A stretch of DNA of 64,000 nt from JAHFPN01 sp963765745 (lineage in GTDB: Bacteria > Pseudomonadota > Alphaproteobacteria > Rhizobiales > Xanthobacteraceae). Location: assembly GCA_963765745.1 (NCBI GenBank), contig CAVXXM010000003.1, positions 930,001-994,000 on the forward strand, given 5' to 3'. Made by a program: the position numbers and the translations under genes. A model generated the notes under the pieces. It had not been told where the DNA came from and searched no databases. It worked only from the letters and a program-made list of their open reading frames with translations. Below are positions 10,949 to 20,717 of the stretch, piece after piece (position 1 is the first letter of the stretch; each line of letters starts with the position of its first letter).

Positions 10949-12518
10949 ATGAACGCAACCTTGCCCGCGCGCGCCACCGAACTCGCGCGTCGCCTGTCGA
11001 AGCGGCTGGTCGACGCCGCGCCCGGGCGAAAGACGCATCGCCGTCGAGGCGCCGTTCACCGGCAAGCCGATCGGCGAAATTCCGCTCGCTACGCGCGAGG
11101 ACGTGTTCGCCGCCGTCGAGCGCGCGCGCGGCGCGCAGAAGACGATGGGCGGCAGCTGCCGGTCGCCGAGCGAAGCAAGGTGCTGTTGCGCTTCCACGAC
11201 CGCGTGCTCGACCGGCGCGACGAGATCCTCGACCTCATGCAGCTGGAGGCGGGCAAGGCGCGGCGGCACGCCTTCGAGGAAATCGTCGATGTGGCGATCA
11301 CCGCCCGCTACTACGCGCGGCGCGGCCCGCGCTTCCTGCGCTCGCGCCGCCGCCGCGGCCTGATCCCTTTCCTCACCCGCGTCATCGGAGCACCGCCATC
11401 CGATCGGCGTCGTGGGCATCATCTCGCCCTGGAACTACCCGCTCACGCTCGCGGTCACCGACGCGCTGCCGGCGCTGCTCGCCGGCAACGCCATCGTGCT
11501 GAAGCCGGCGGAGAAGACCTCGCTGCTCGCCCGTTTCGCCGTCGATCTCCTGGTCGAAGCGGGTCTTCCCGGCGATCTGTTTCAGGTCGTGACCGGCAGC
11601 GGCGAAGTCGCCGGCGCCGCGCTGGTCGAGCCGCGGATGCGATCGCCTTCACCGGCTCGACGGAGGTCGGCCGCAAGATCGCGGCGCGCGCGGGCGAGCG
11701 CCTGATCCACGTCTCGCTCGAGCTCGGCGGCAAGAACCCGCTGATCGTGCTGGCGGACGCCGATCTCGACCGCGCCGCGGAAGGCGCGGTGCGCGCCTGT
11801 TTTACCAATGCCGGCCAGCTCTGCATCTCCGCCGAGCGGCTCTATGTGCAAAGCGCGCTCTACGACCGCTTCCTCGATGCTTTCGTCGCGCGCACGCGCG
11901 CCATGCGGGTCGCCGCCGATTTTTCCTTCGACACGGACATGGGATCGCTGGTCGGGCCCGAGCAGCTCGAAAAAGTCACGGCGCACGTCGCCGACGCCGT
12001 GGCCAAGGGAGCGCAGGTGCTCGCCGGCGGCCGGGCGCGCCCGGATATCGGGCCCTATTTCTTCGAGCCGACGATTCTGACCAAGGTGACGCCGGCGATG
12101 CTGGTCGCGCGCGAAGAAACCTTCGGCCCGGTCGTCGCGGTGAACCGTTTCGACGACGTCGAGGAAGCGATCCGGCTCGCCAACGCGAGCGACTATGGCC
12201 TGAGCGCCAGCATCTGGTCGCGCGACACGGGACGCGCCGGGGAAATCGGCGCGCGGATCGAAACCGGGGCCGTCAATATCAACGAAGCCTATGGCGCGGC
12301 GTGGTCGGCCATCGACTCGCCGCTCGGCGGCTACAAGGCCTCCGGGCTCGGGCGCCGGCACGGCCGCGAAGGCATTTTCCGTTTCACCCAGAGCCAGACC
12401 GTCGCGACCCAGCACTCTGATTCCGCTGGCGCCCCGGCGCGGCCAATCGCCCAAGGCGTTCGCCAATATGATGACGACGATCCTGCGCTGGATACGCCGA
12501 ATTCCGGGCGCGCCCTAA
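10949..12518 (+). pseudogene. Succinate-semialdehyde dehydrogenase-like aldehyde dehydrogenase, about five frameshifts
   Basis: Pieces of one NAD(P)-dependent aldehyde dehydrogenase are spread over two frames. They appear in the right order: RRIAVEAPFTGKPIGEIPL, LPVAERSKVLLRFHDRV, GVVGIISPWNYPLTLAVTDA, NAIVLKPAEKTSLLA, AIAFTGSTEVGRKIA, the catalytic Glu region VSLELGGKNPLIV, the cysteine region CFTNAGQLCISAERLYV, REETFGPVVAV, and a hydrophobic tail ending RWIRRIPGAP. Frame changes are needed near 11025, 11140, 11395, 11635 and 12410. The long C-terminal tail after the FRFTQSQTVATQ end is seen in rhizobial succinate-semialdehyde dehydrogenases. All catalytic residues are present once the frames are joined, so either the sequence is faulty here or the gene is recently broken. 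Confidence 0.75.
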
Positions 12519-12527
12519 GCCGCCGCT

Positions 12528-13754
12528 TCACGCGGACCGCGTGATCTGCCAAGCAACTAAGGCCGCCGCCGCCAGCATCAAGCTTGCCAGCAGGAACGAG
12601 GCGCCCGGTACTTGCCACGCGCTTCCGGTGCCGATCGCGTAGGCGAAGGTCGAGGCGAAAATCGCCGGCCCGATCAGCGAGGCGATGCCCTGGAGCGAGC
12701 CATTGGCGCCCTGCAACTGGCCCTGCTCGGATTCGCTCACCTTTCGGCTCATCATCGATTGGAGCGCCGGGCCCGCGAAACCCCAGGCCGAGGTCACCGG
12801 AATTCCGATCCAGGCCCAAACACCGTTCGGCGCGAGGCCGAGGATCACGAAGCCGGCGACGCCGAAAATCAGGCCCACGAGCAGCATGGTGCGCTCGCCG
12901 AAGCGCTTGACCATGCGGCCGGTCAGCACCGCCTGCACGATCATGTAGGAGACGCCGTAGCCGGCGAGCGACAGGCCGACGTCGCGCTCGTTCCAGCCAT
13001 AGCGATAGCCAGTATAGAGCACGAAGATCGCAGGTAGCGACACATGCGCGAGGTTGGTCAGAAAATTGACGGCGGCGAGGCCGGTGAGCTCCGCGTGCGA
13101 GCGCAGGAGCTTGAGCGACCCAACAGGATTGGCCTTGCGCCAATCGAGCGCCGCGCGGCGCTCGCGCGGCAGCGATTCCGGAAGAACGAAAAAGCCATAG
13201 AGCGCGTTGACGAGGCTGAGGCCCGCCGCGACCCAGAACGGCAACCGCGGATCATAAACCCCGAGCACGCCGCCAACCGCCGGACCGAGCACGAAGCCGA
13301 CGCCGATCGCGGCGCCGAGCAGCCCGAACTTTCCGGCGCGTTGTTCCGGCGGCGTCACGTCGGCGATATAGGCAAACGAGGTCCCGATGCTCGCGGCACA
13401 GATGCCGGAGATCAGCCGGCCCGCGAACAGCCACCAAAGATCGGGCGCCAGCGCCATCAGAATATAGTCGAGGCCGAGGCCGATATTGGAAAGCAGGATC
13501 AACGGCCGGCGGCCGAAGTGATCGGACAGCAGGCCGTGCACCGGCGAGAAGAGGAACTGCATCAGCGCCCAGGCGGTGCTGAACAGGCCGAAAATCTCCG
13601 CCGCGCGGGCCGTGTTGCCGCCGAGAAACATCTCCACGAGCTTGGGCAGCACCGGGATGACCATCCCGAGCGCGAACATGTCGAGTACCAGGGTGATGAA
13701 GATGAAGACGACCGCTGCGCGGCGCGGTCCCGTTGGCGTTGGCTGATCGGTCAT
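12528..13754 (-). CDS. MFS transporter, Tet/TCR-type drug:H+ antiporter family
   Basis: The 408-residue protein has 12 predicted membrane helices and the MFS motif A LSDHFGRRPLILLSN between helices 2 and 3, with a motif C-like GAAIGVGFVLGPAVGG in helix 5. It resembles the TCR/Tet group of 12-helix efflux pumps. Such proteins export small hydrophobic compounds, often antibiotics, at the cost of the proton gradient. The substrate cannot be inferred. It converges on the broken semialdehyde dehydrogenase with nine bases between the ends. Confidence 0.85.
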   Translation of the reverse strand: MTDQPTPTGPRRAAVVFIFITLVLDMFALGMVIPVLPKLVEMFLGGNTARAAEIFGLFSTAWALMQFLFSPVHGLLSDHFGRRPLILLSNIGLGLDYILMALAPDLWWLFAGRLISGICAASIGTSFAYIADVTPPEQRAGKFGLLGAAIGVGFVLGPAVGGVLGVYDPRLPFWVAAGLSLVNALYGFFVLPESLPRERRAALDWRKANPVGSLKLLRSHAELTGLAAVNFLTNLAHVSLPAIFVLYTGYRYGWNERDVGLSLAGYGVSYMIVQAVLTGRMVKRFGERTMLLVGLIFGVAGFVILGLAPNGVWAWIGIPVTSAWGFAGPALQSMMSRKVSESEQGQLQGANGSLQGIASLIGPAIFASTFAYAIGTGSAWQVPGASFLLASLMLAAAALVAWQITRSA

Positions 13755-13778
13755 GGAATTGGCTTCAGGCGTGGCGTC

Positions 13779-15156
13779 TCATTTAGCACGGGCGCGCTTG
13801 TTCTGCTTCTGCCAGTCGCGTTTGCGGCCGGCAAAGGGATTCTTTGCCTCGCGGAACGACAGCCGGATCGGAACGCCGGGCAGGTCGAAGGCATCGCGCA
13901 GGCCGTTCACCAGATAGCGCAGATAGGATTCAGGCAGCGCGTCGGTGCGCGTGCCGAACAGGACGAAGCTCGGCGGCCGCGCCTTGGGCTGCGTCATGTA
14001 GCGCAGCTTGATGCGCGCGCCGGAAACCGCGGGCGGCGCATTGGCCTCGATCGCGCCTTCGAGGAAACGGTTGAGCGCCGCGGTCGGCACGCGGCGGTTC
14101 CACACCTCGTGGATTTTGACGACCGCGTCGAGCAGGCGGTCGAGCCCCTCGCCGGTCAGGCCCGACACCGGCACGACCGGCATGCCCTTGGCCTGCGGCA
14201 GCCAGTGGTCGGCCTCGGTGCGCAAATGCTTCGGGCGCGATAGCCTTCGCCGCGGCCAGATCGGATTTGCTGATCGCGAGCACCAGCGCGCGGCCTTCCT
14301 CGATCACGAGATCGGCCAGGCGCAGGTCCTGCTCCTCGAACGGGCGTTCGGAATCGATGAGCAGCACCACGACTTCGGCGAAGCGGATGGCGCGGAGCGC
14401 ATCGGCGGCGGAGAGCTTTTCCAACTTCTCCACGATCCGCGCGCGCCGGCGCAGACCCGCGGTATCGAACAGCTCGAAGGCGCGGCCGCGCCACTGCAGC
14501 CGGACGGTGATGGTGTCGCGGGTGATGCCGGGCTCGGGCCCGGTGAGCAGCCGCTCCTCGCCCAGCAGCTTGTTCACCAGCGTGGACTTCCCGGCATTGG
14601 GCCGGCCGACGATCGCGACCTGGATCGGCTTGTCGCCCACGGGCTCGGCGGCTTCTTCGGACGCGGGAAGCGTCTCGCGGATCGCCGCGTATAAATCCGA
14701 GAGCCCCTCGCCGTGCTCGGCCGAGATCGCCACCGGATCGCCGATCCCGAGCGTGTAAGCCTCGAAGGCGGCCTCGAAGCCGCGCTTGCTCTCGCTCTTG
14801 TTGGCGACCAGGATCACGGGCTTGCCCGCCCGGCGCACGATATCGGCGAACGCGTGATCGGCCGGCGTGATCCCCGTTCGCGCGTCGACCAGCATGAGCA
14901 CGGCGTCGGCGTCGCGGATGGCGGCCTCGGTCTGGGCGCGCATGCGGCCCTCGAGGCCCGGGCGCGGCACCTCCTCGAAGCCGGCGGTATCGATCACGCG
15001 GAACGAAAGATCGCCGAGCGTAGCCTCGCCCTCGCGGCGGTCGCGGGTGACGCCGGGCGTATCATCGACCAGGGCGAGCCTGCGGCCGACCAGGCGGTTG
15101 AACAGGGTCGACTTGCCGACATTGGGCCGGCCGACGATGGCGATGGTCGGTTGCAT
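13779..15156 (-). CDS. der: Ribosome biogenesis GTPase Der (one frameshift)
   Basis: Der (EngA) has two tandem GTPase domains and a KH-like C-terminal domain and is needed for 50S ribosome maturation. The first G domain shows GRPNVGKSTLFNRL, DTPGVTRDR, DTAGFE and NKSE. The second shows GRPNAGKSTLVNKLLG, DTAGLRRRARI and SKSD. Near 14225 the frame changes: the first part reads AKAIAPEAF, while the family sequence continues as KHLRTEADHWLPQAKGMPVVPVSG. The span fits 458 residues plus one inserted base. Because der is essential in the bacteria studied, a sequencing error is the likeliest cause. Confidence 0.93.
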
Positions 15157-15180
15157 TGTGCGGAGCGAGGGGCGGACCCC

Positions 15181-15540
15181 TCAGCGGGTGCCGTCCCAGG
15201 CGTCGGCGGGGTTCTTCGGCTGCTGGGCGGTGCGCGGCGCACGCGGATTGGCAGGCTGGCCCGGCGTGGCTTCGGGCGGAGTCGCGGGCGTCTGCGGCGC
15301 CATGGAGAGCGGAACGTTGGCGTTGGTCGGCTGGGCCGGCTGGGCGTTGGTCTCGATCCCCGGCACGCCGGTGGGGAAGACCGCCCTGCGGTCACCGGCC
15401 AACGGCTTCTTCGCCGAGCTCATGAAGTCGAGCTTGTCGAATATGTCGAGGGCGCCCTCGCAGCCGGCAACGCCGAGCGAGAGCGCGGCGGCAAGCAGGA
15501 GGTTTCGGGCGATACGGAATCGAGCAAAGCGCATTTGCAT
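15181..15540 (-). CDS. Small proline/alanine-rich putative lipoprotein
   Basis: The 119-residue protein begins with a basic stretch and a hydrophobic segment, LLLAAALSLGVAGC, whose final GVAGC looks like a lipobox, so it is probably a lipoprotein. The mature part is short and low in complexity (Pro, Ala, Gln, Thr), with FPTGVPGIETNAQP and a C-terminal NPADAWDGTR. It lies between a YfgM-like gene and der, the place where bamB stands in E. coli, but it has no beta-propeller repeats and is far too short for BamB. Its relation to BamB is only positional. Function unknown. Confidence 0.65.
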   Translation of the reverse strand: MQMRFARFRIARNLLLAAALSLGVAGCEGALDIFDKLDFMSSAKKPLAGDRRAVFPTGVPGIETNAQPAQPTNANVPLSMAPQTPATPPEATPGQPANPRAPRTAQQPKNPADAWDGTR

Positions 15541-15543
15541 CTT

Positions 15544-16206
15544 CTACTGCGTCGCCGGCGCCGCGTCGACCGGCAAAAGCGCGAGCATCAGTTGCGCGCG
15601 CGAGCGCAGCGACGGCGGGGTTTCCGGATCGGCCACGATCTCGGCGAACAGCCGGCGTGCGGCCTCGCGTTCGCCGGCGCGAAAGCGGCTGAGCGCCATG
15701 ATTTCGCGCGCCGAAGCCTTGAACGCGGAATTTCCGGCGATCAGCGGGTCGAGCCGGCGGGCGATTTCCGAAACGGAAGCGGTATCGACGAGCACAAGAG
15801 CGGCGCGGACCCTGGCGAGGTCGCGAAACGAGGATTCGATCGAAGTGTCGTCCGCCAGCGCGTCATAGGCGGCGGCCCCGGCCGGGTTGTCGCGCTTCGA
15901 AAGTTCCGCCGCGGTGCGGAACCGGGCGAGCGTGCGGTAGCCGCGCGGCGCGTCCTTGGCGAGCCCGGCCAGAATCTCATCGGCCTCGGTTTGTTTTCCG
16001 GCGGCATCGAGCTCGAGCGCGGTCTCGAAGCGCGCGCCGGCCCGCGACGCCTCGCGCGTCGCGTACCATTCCCATCCGCGCCAGCCGGCGACCGCGACGA
16101 CGAGCACGAAGGCCGCTCCGAGGACATAGATGCCGTAGCGCTCCCAGAGTTTCTGGTAGCGCTCTCGCCTAAGTTCCTCGTCGACTTCGCGGAGTATGTC
16201 GGACAT
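15544..16206 (-). CDS. YfgM-like membrane-anchored TPR protein
   Basis: The 220-residue protein has a short cytosolic N-terminus (MSDILREVDEELRRERYQKLWERYG), one membrane helix at about 25-45 and a periplasmic helical repeat region with KDAPRGYRTLARFRTAAEL and LVDTASVSEIARRLDPL. This matches the YfgM/TPR_21 family. In E. coli, YfgM is associated with the SecYEG translocon and periplasmic chaperones. The order YfgM-like gene, small lipoprotein, der resembles yfgM-bamB-der. It lies three bases upstream of the lipoprotein gene, so they are likely in one operon. Confidence 0.8.
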   Translation of the reverse strand: MSDILREVDEELRRERYQKLWERYGIYVLGAAFVLVVAVAGWRGWEWYATREASRAGARFETALELDAAGKQTEADEILAGLAKDAPRGYRTLARFRTAAELSKRDNPAGAAAYDALADDTSIESSFRDLARVRAALVLVDTASVSEIARRLDPLIAGNSAFKASAREIMALSRFRAGEREAARRLFAEIVADPETPPSLRSRAQLMLALLPVDAAPATQ

Positions 16207-16284
16207 TGACTTTCCGGGGATTCACCGACGCCATGCGGTGAGCGGCGTACCGTATAGATGTGGACAGATCGTGGCAAACCCCTC

Positions 16285-17103
16285 TCAGGGCTTGGATTTC
16301 AGCTGGTAGACGTTCGCCGAGCCGGGGAACTCGCGGGTGCGCACTTCGCGCGCATAATCCTTGACCGCGGCCTCGATGTGGGAGGCGAGCTCGCCGTAGC
16401 GCTTGACGAAGCGCGGCACGCGCGGCGACAGCCCGAGCATGTCCTCGAGCACCAGCACCTGACCGTCGCAGGCCGGCGACGCGCCGATGCCGATGGTCGG
16501 GATCACCACCTCGCCGGTGATTTTCCGCGCCAGCGGCTCGGCCACGGCCTCGATCACCATGGCGAACGCGCCGGCCTCGGCCACCGCCTTGGCATCGGCG
16601 ACGATCGGCGCCCATTCGCTCTCGTCGCGGCCGCGCGCGCGGAACGAGCCGAGCGTGTTGATCGCCTGCGGCGTGAGCCCGACATGGCCCATGACCGGCA
16701 CGCCGCGCTCGGCGAGAAAGCGGATGGTGTCGGCCATGCGCACGCCGCCTTCGAGCTTCACCGCACCGGCATGGGTTTCCTTGAGCACGCGCGCGCAGTT
16801 CCGAAACGCCTGCTCGCGGCTCTCCTCGTAGCTGCCGAACGGCATGTCGACGACCACGAGCGCGCGCCGGGAGCCGCGCATCACCGCCCTGCCCTGCAGG
16901 ATCATCATGTCGAGCGTGACCGGCACCGTGGTCTCGAGACCGTGCATGACCATGCCGAGCGAATCGCCGACCAGGATCACGTCGACATGGCGGTCGATCA
17001 GCGCCGCGGTGTGCGCGTGATACGACGTGAGCGCGACGATGGGCTCGCCGCCCTTGCGGGCCTTGATCTCGGGCGCGGTGATGCGGCGGGTTTCTTCGTT
17101 CAT
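16285..17103 (-). CDS. panB: 3-methyl-2-oxobutanoate hydroxymethyltransferase
   Basis: PanB transfers a hydroxymethyl group from methylenetetrahydrofolate to 2-ketoisovalerate to give ketopantoate for CoA synthesis. The 272-residue protein has the normal length. Visible features are PIVALTSYHAHTAALIDRHVDVILVGDSLGMV (metal-binding D of VGDSL), VVDMPFGSY, AVKLEGG, GHVGLTPQ and IGIGASPACDGQVLV. It lies directly downstream of nnrU with a four-base gap and upstream of the YfgM-like gene, all on the minus strand. Confidence 0.96.
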   Translation of the reverse strand: MNEETRRITAPEIKARKGGEPIVALTSYHAHTAALIDRHVDVILVGDSLGMVMHGLETTVPVTLDMMILQGRAVMRGSRRALVVVDMPFGSYEESREQAFRNCARVLKETHAGAVKLEGGVRMADTIRFLAERGVPVMGHVGLTPQAINTLGSFRARGRDESEWAPIVADAKAVAEAGAFAMVIEAVAEPLARKITGEVVIPTIGIGASPACDGQVLVLEDMLGLSPRVPRFVKRYGELASHIEAAVKDYAREVRTREFPGSANVYQLKSKP

Positions 17104-17106
17104 GGC

Positions 17107-17674
17107 TCAGATCGCTGACACGCCGACGACGTAGGGATGGAAGATATAGAGCAGGAAGAGATAGAGCGCGAGGCCGGCGAAAACCGCGACTGCCATCGCC
17201 CACCCAGCCGCGCGGCGCGGGCTTTGGCGCCTCGTCGCGCCGCTTCATCGAAATGCGGGCATAGACCGCCCAGGCGAGCACCGCGAGCGACAGCACGATG
17301 GTGGCGATGTCGCCGTTGGATAAGAGATGCGCGAGCGCCCAGAGCTTGATCGCGGCCAGCATCGGATGCTTGAGCCAGAGGCGGATGTGGCTCGGCACAT
17401 AGGCGGCGACCAGCAGAATCGCCGCCGGGATCATCAGCGAAAGCGCGAGATGGCGCACCCCGATCGGCGGAGACCAGAGCTGCGCCGGCTCGGCCGCGCG
17501 CCAAATGCCGTAGCCATAGGCGACCATCAGCACGCCGGCTGTGGAGACGAGCGAGTAGAGGCCCATGTAAGGCCCCTGGCCGATCCGCGCGATGACCGCC
17601 GCGCGCGCATCGCGCTGCGCGGTGAAGGCGTGCGTGCCGATGAAGACAACGAGGCCGGCGAGCATCAGAAGCAT
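17107..17674 (-). CDS. NnrU family membrane protein (one frameshift)
   Basis: NnrU-type proteins are polytopic membrane proteins first linked to nitrite and NO metabolism in Rhodobacter; related proteins act in heme or lipid-linked processes. The N-terminal part reads LMLAGLVVFIGTHAFTAQRDAR and GPYMGLYSLVSTAGVLMVAYGYG, followed by HIRLWLKHPMLAAIKLWALAHLLSNGD. Near 17210 the frame shifts, and the last helix continues as MAVAVFAGLALYLFLLYIF and ends HPYVVGVSAI four bases before panB. The span fits 188 residues plus one inserted base. The nitrite reductase at 33 kb is a possible functional link, but the genes are not adjacent. Confidence 0.8.
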
Positions 17675-17689
17675 GGTTCGGTTCCGTTG

Positions 17690-18268
17690 GTTCGAGCGCG
17701 GCGGAAGCTAGACGCGTTTCCCGGGCCTGTCACGGCAGGCACGCCGGCCCGTTCTCGCGAGCGGTTTTCGCCCCGAGGTTTGATCCTGCTTCCCCTCACC
17801 GATCCCCGCTTTCGCGGGGACATGGCTTCCCCTCACTTGAGTGAGGGGGACGGAGCGCCGTCCGGCGCAACGTCGGTCTTGTTCGCGCCTCGATCCCGAG
17901 GCGCGGCGCCTCGCGGCGCTCCGTCCGGCGATTTCGCACCCCGGGCCGCGCTTTTCGTGAGGCAATCGCTTGTGACTGCCTCTCCGTCAGCGAGCTCCTC
18001 GCGCGGACTCTTAGTGGTCCGAGGCGGGGTCCCGGAGCGTCCCGAGTGCGCGGCTGCGAACCGCGCCCGCGGGCGCCGATCCCGACCCCACATAGGTCGC
18101 ATCCGGATGCGCCCCTCGTGGATCGAGACGCGAACAACTTAAGGGCGCGCGGAAGAGTGTGGATAGATTTTTTCGAGGAATTTTAGAAGTCATTATAGCA
18201 GCGGGGAAATTTCGCGCGGGCGTGCGGCGCTATGCGACTCTATCAACGTTCATGCCGGACCCGGCCGG
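17690..18268. other. Gene-free, palindrome-rich intergenic region
   Basis: No convincing protein gene is present between nnrU and the lipoprotein hydrolase. The stretch instead holds several perfect hairpins: 17803-17820 (TCCCCGC/GCGGGGA with a TTTC loop), 17829-17848 (CCCCTCAC/GTGAGGGG with a TTGA loop), a GGACGG/CCGTCC hairpin just after it, and a CGCCTCG/CGAGGCG hairpin near 17888-17905 followed by nested GC-rich palindromes. The part from about 18140 to 18240 is poorer in GC. The composition and lack of codon structure suggest a dispersed repeat element or a remnant of one. Confidence 0.5.
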
Positions 18269-18997
18269 TCAGCGCGCAACATCCGTTTTCACGCGCGGCG
18301 CGGCGCTCTTGCGCTTGCCGGAGCGCGGCGCAGGCGTGGGCCGTGCGTATTCCGGCCAGCGCGGCCGCACGCCGTATTCGTCGAGCACCTCGGCCACGAC
18401 CATCTCATAGACCTTGTCGATGCGATTGAGGCTCCAGTGGTCGTTCGCCGTGCCGTCGTTGAACACGAAGTTCTCGAGCGAGCCGGTGAAGTCGCGGTCC
18501 GGCTCGATCTTGGAGGACCAGACGCCGCCGCCGGTAAAGATATTCAGCGCGCGGGCGACGTTGCCCGGAACGCGCACCCGGCTGAACGGCTCGACCACCA
18601 CGAGCGTCTGCACCTTCACCCCGGCCTGGCCGAGCTTGCGGGCGAATTCGACCGCCGAGTCGGCGCCGAGCGAGTAACCGACCACCGCGACCGGCGTCGT
18701 AGCCAGATCGGCGCCTTCCGCCAGATAACGCTCGGCGACGGCTTCCCACTGGCTCGCATAATCGATCTCCGCACGGACGCCCAGGGAGCGGATCTTCCGG
18801 GTCAGCGTTTGGGTCCCCGAGGTGGTGTAGGTGTCTCCAGGAAGGTTGAAGCCGGGGAACAGAAAGACCGCGCCGGCCTTCGTGGGTGCGGGCGGCGCTC
18901 CCTCCAGCACGACGTCCAGATTGGCGCAGGCGCCGAGGACAAGACCGGTCGCGATCGACAGCAGCCCGTGACGCACGCCCATTCGTGTACCCGACAT
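18269..18997 (-). CDS. Putative lipoprotein with alpha/beta-hydrolase-like domain
   Basis: This 242-residue protein starts MSGTRMGVRHGLLS (a start five residues later is equally possible). A lipoprotein signal ends in GLVLGAC (Cys 24). The rest resembles an alpha/beta hydrolase: VFLFPGFNLPGDTYT, then the nucleophile elbow VVGYSLGAD (Ser 109) and VVVEPFSRVRVPGNV. The C-terminus is basic. Homologues are annotated as lipases or hypothetical proteins in rhizobia, but no substrate can be read. It follows guaA on the minus strand at a distance of about 130 bases. Confidence 0.7.
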   Translation of the reverse strand: MSGTRMGVRHGLLSIATGLVLGACANLDVVLEGAPPAPTKAGAVFLFPGFNLPGDTYTTSGTQTLTRKIRSLGVRAEIDYASQWEAVAERYLAEGADLATTPVAVVGYSLGADSAVEFARKLGQAGVKVQTLVVVEPFSRVRVPGNVARALNIFTGGGVWSSKIEPDRDFTGSLENFVFNDGTANDHWSLNRIDKVYEMVVAEVLDEYGVRPRWPEYARPTPAPRSGKRKSAAPRVKTDVAR

Positions 18998-19123
18998 GTC
19001 ACCAAACACTGCTTGATCGGCGGCCTTGGCCGCGTGCCTCACCGGCTGCGACGCTGCCATAGGAGGCCGTGCGGGATCAATATTCGCGGCATGGAAAAAG
19101 TTCGCTGGATTCGAGACGCCGGA

Positions 19124-20689
19124 TCACTCCCACTCGATCGTGCCGGGCGGCTTGCTGGTCACGTCGTAGACCACGCGGTTGACGCCCTTGACCTCGTTGA
19201 TGATGCGGGTGGCGATGCGGCCGAGGAAGGCCGGCTCGAACATGTAGAAGTCGGCGGTCATGCCGTCGGTCGAGGTGACCGCGCGCAGCGCCACCACCTG
19301 ATCGTAGGTGCGCCCGTCGCCCATGACGCCCACGGTGCGCACCGGCAGGATCACCGCGAAGGCCTGCCAGATTTCGTCATAGAGCCCGGCGCGGCGGATT
19401 TCTTCGAGGAAAATCTCGTCGGCCAGCCGCAGCACGTCGAGCGCCGCGCGCGTGACCTCGCCCGGGCAGCGGATCGCGAGCCCCGGCCCCGGAAACGGAT
19501 GGCGGCCGACGAAGGCCTCGGGCAAGCCGAGCTCGCGGCCGAGCGCCCGCACCTCGTCCTTGAACAGCTCGCGCAGCGGCTCCACCAATTTCAGATTCAT
19601 CCGCTCGGGCAAGCCGCCGACATTGTGGTGCGACTTGATCGTCACCGACGGGCCGCCGGTGAAGCACACGCTTTCGATCACGTCGGGATAGAGCGTGCCT
19701 TGGGCGAGGAACTCGACCTTGCCGATCTTCTTGGCCTCGGCCTCGAACACGTCGATGAACAGCCTGCCGATGATCTTGCGCTTGGCCTCAGGATCGATGA
19801 CGCCGGCGAGCGCGGCCAGGAACTTGTCGGACGCATCCACGTGCACGAGCGGGATGTTGTAGCTCTTGCGAAACAGCGTCAGCACCTTGGCGGCCTCGGC
19901 CAGCCGCAACAGGCCGTGGTCGACGAACACGCAGGTGAGCTGGTCGCCGATGGCCTGATGGAGCAGCACGGCTGCGACTGCCGAATCGACGCCGCCGGAG
20001 AGGCCGCACAGCACCCGGCTCTTGCCGACCTGGGCGCGGATTTTGGCGATGGCCTCGTCCTTGAACGCGGCCATGGTCCAATCGCCGCGGGCGCCGACGA
20101 TCTTGCGCACGAAATTGCGCAGCAGCAGCGCGCCGTGCGGCGTGTGCATCACTTCGAGATGGAACTGGGTGGCGTAGAACTTCCGCTGCTCGTCGGTGAT
20201 GATGGCGATGGGAGCGTTCGGTGCGCTGCCGACCGCTTCGAAGCCCGTGGGCAATTTCGTCACCCGGTCGCCGTGGCTCATCCAGACCGGATAGCGCTCG
20301 CCGACCTTCCACACGCCGTCATAGAGCGCGGACGGCTTCTTGATTTCGACCTCGGCGCGGCCGAACTCGCGATGATGGCCGCCCTCGACGACGCCGCCGA
20401 GCTGGTGCGCCATGGCCTGCTCGCCGTAGCAGATGCCGAGCACCGGGACGCCGGCCTCGTAGATCGCTTTCGGCGCCAGCGGCGCGTCCTTGTCGAGCAC
20501 GGAGGCCGGACCGCCGGAGAGGATGACGCCTTTCGGCTGCATCGCGCGAAACGCCGCTTCGGCCTTCTGGTAGGGCACGATCTCGCAATAGACCTTCTCC
20601 TCGCGCACGCGCCGCGCGATGAGCTGGGTCACCTGCGAGCCGAAATCGACGATGAGAATCTTGTCGTGGGCGGGCGCGCTCGAAACCAC
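19124..20689 (-). CDS. guaA: GMP synthase (glutamine-hydrolysing)
   Basis: GuaA converts XMP to GMP using ATP and glutamine. With a GTG start at 20689 the protein is 521 residues, the usual length, beginning VSSAPAHDKILIVDFGSQV. The glutamine amidotransferase nucleophile is C87 in LGICYGEQAMA, with the His/Glu pair in FHLEVMHTPHG. The ATP pyrophosphatase domain has the PP-loop LSGGVDSA. The C-terminal dimerisation domain ends RVVYDVTSKPPGTIEWE. The frame stays open for 60 codons upstream, but that would overlap the FkbM gene and is not family-like. Confidence 0.95.
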   Translation of the reverse strand: MVSSAPAHDKILIVDFGSQVTQLIARRVREEKVYCEIVPYQKAEAAFRAMQPKGVILSGGPASVLDKDAPLAPKAIYEAGVPVLGICYGEQAMAHQLGGVVEGGHHREFGRAEVEIKKPSALYDGVWKVGERYPVWMSHGDRVTKLPTGFEAVGSAPNAPIAIITDEQRKFYATQFHLEVMHTPHGALLLRNFVRKIVGARGDWTMAAFKDEAIAKIRAQVGKSRVLCGLSGGVDSAVAAVLLHQAIGDQLTCVFVDHGLLRLAEAAKVLTLFRKSYNIPLVHVDASDKFLAALAGVIDPEAKRKIIGRLFIDVFEAEAKKIGKVEFLAQGTLYPDVIESVCFTGGPSVTIKSHHNVGGLPERMNLKLVEPLRELFKDEVRALGRELGLPEAFVGRHPFPGPGLAIRCPGEVTRAALDVLRLADEIFLEEIRRAGLYDEIWQAFAVILPVRTVGVMGDGRTYDQVVALRAVTSTDGMTADFYMFEPAFLGRIATRIINEVKGVNRVVYDVTSKPPGTIEWE

Positions 20690-20717
20690 AGATAGGGTAT
20701 TCGCGCCTTGCGGAGAT

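Noticed and set aside
10949..12518. Several small separate genes
   Set aside because: The small frames together spell one aldehyde dehydrogenase in order, so they are pieces of a broken gene.
18437..20695. A 752-codon open frame on the plus strand
   Set aside because: It is antisense to guaA and the lipoprotein gene, rich in Arg/Ala/His, without any motif; long antisense frames are common in GC-rich DNA.
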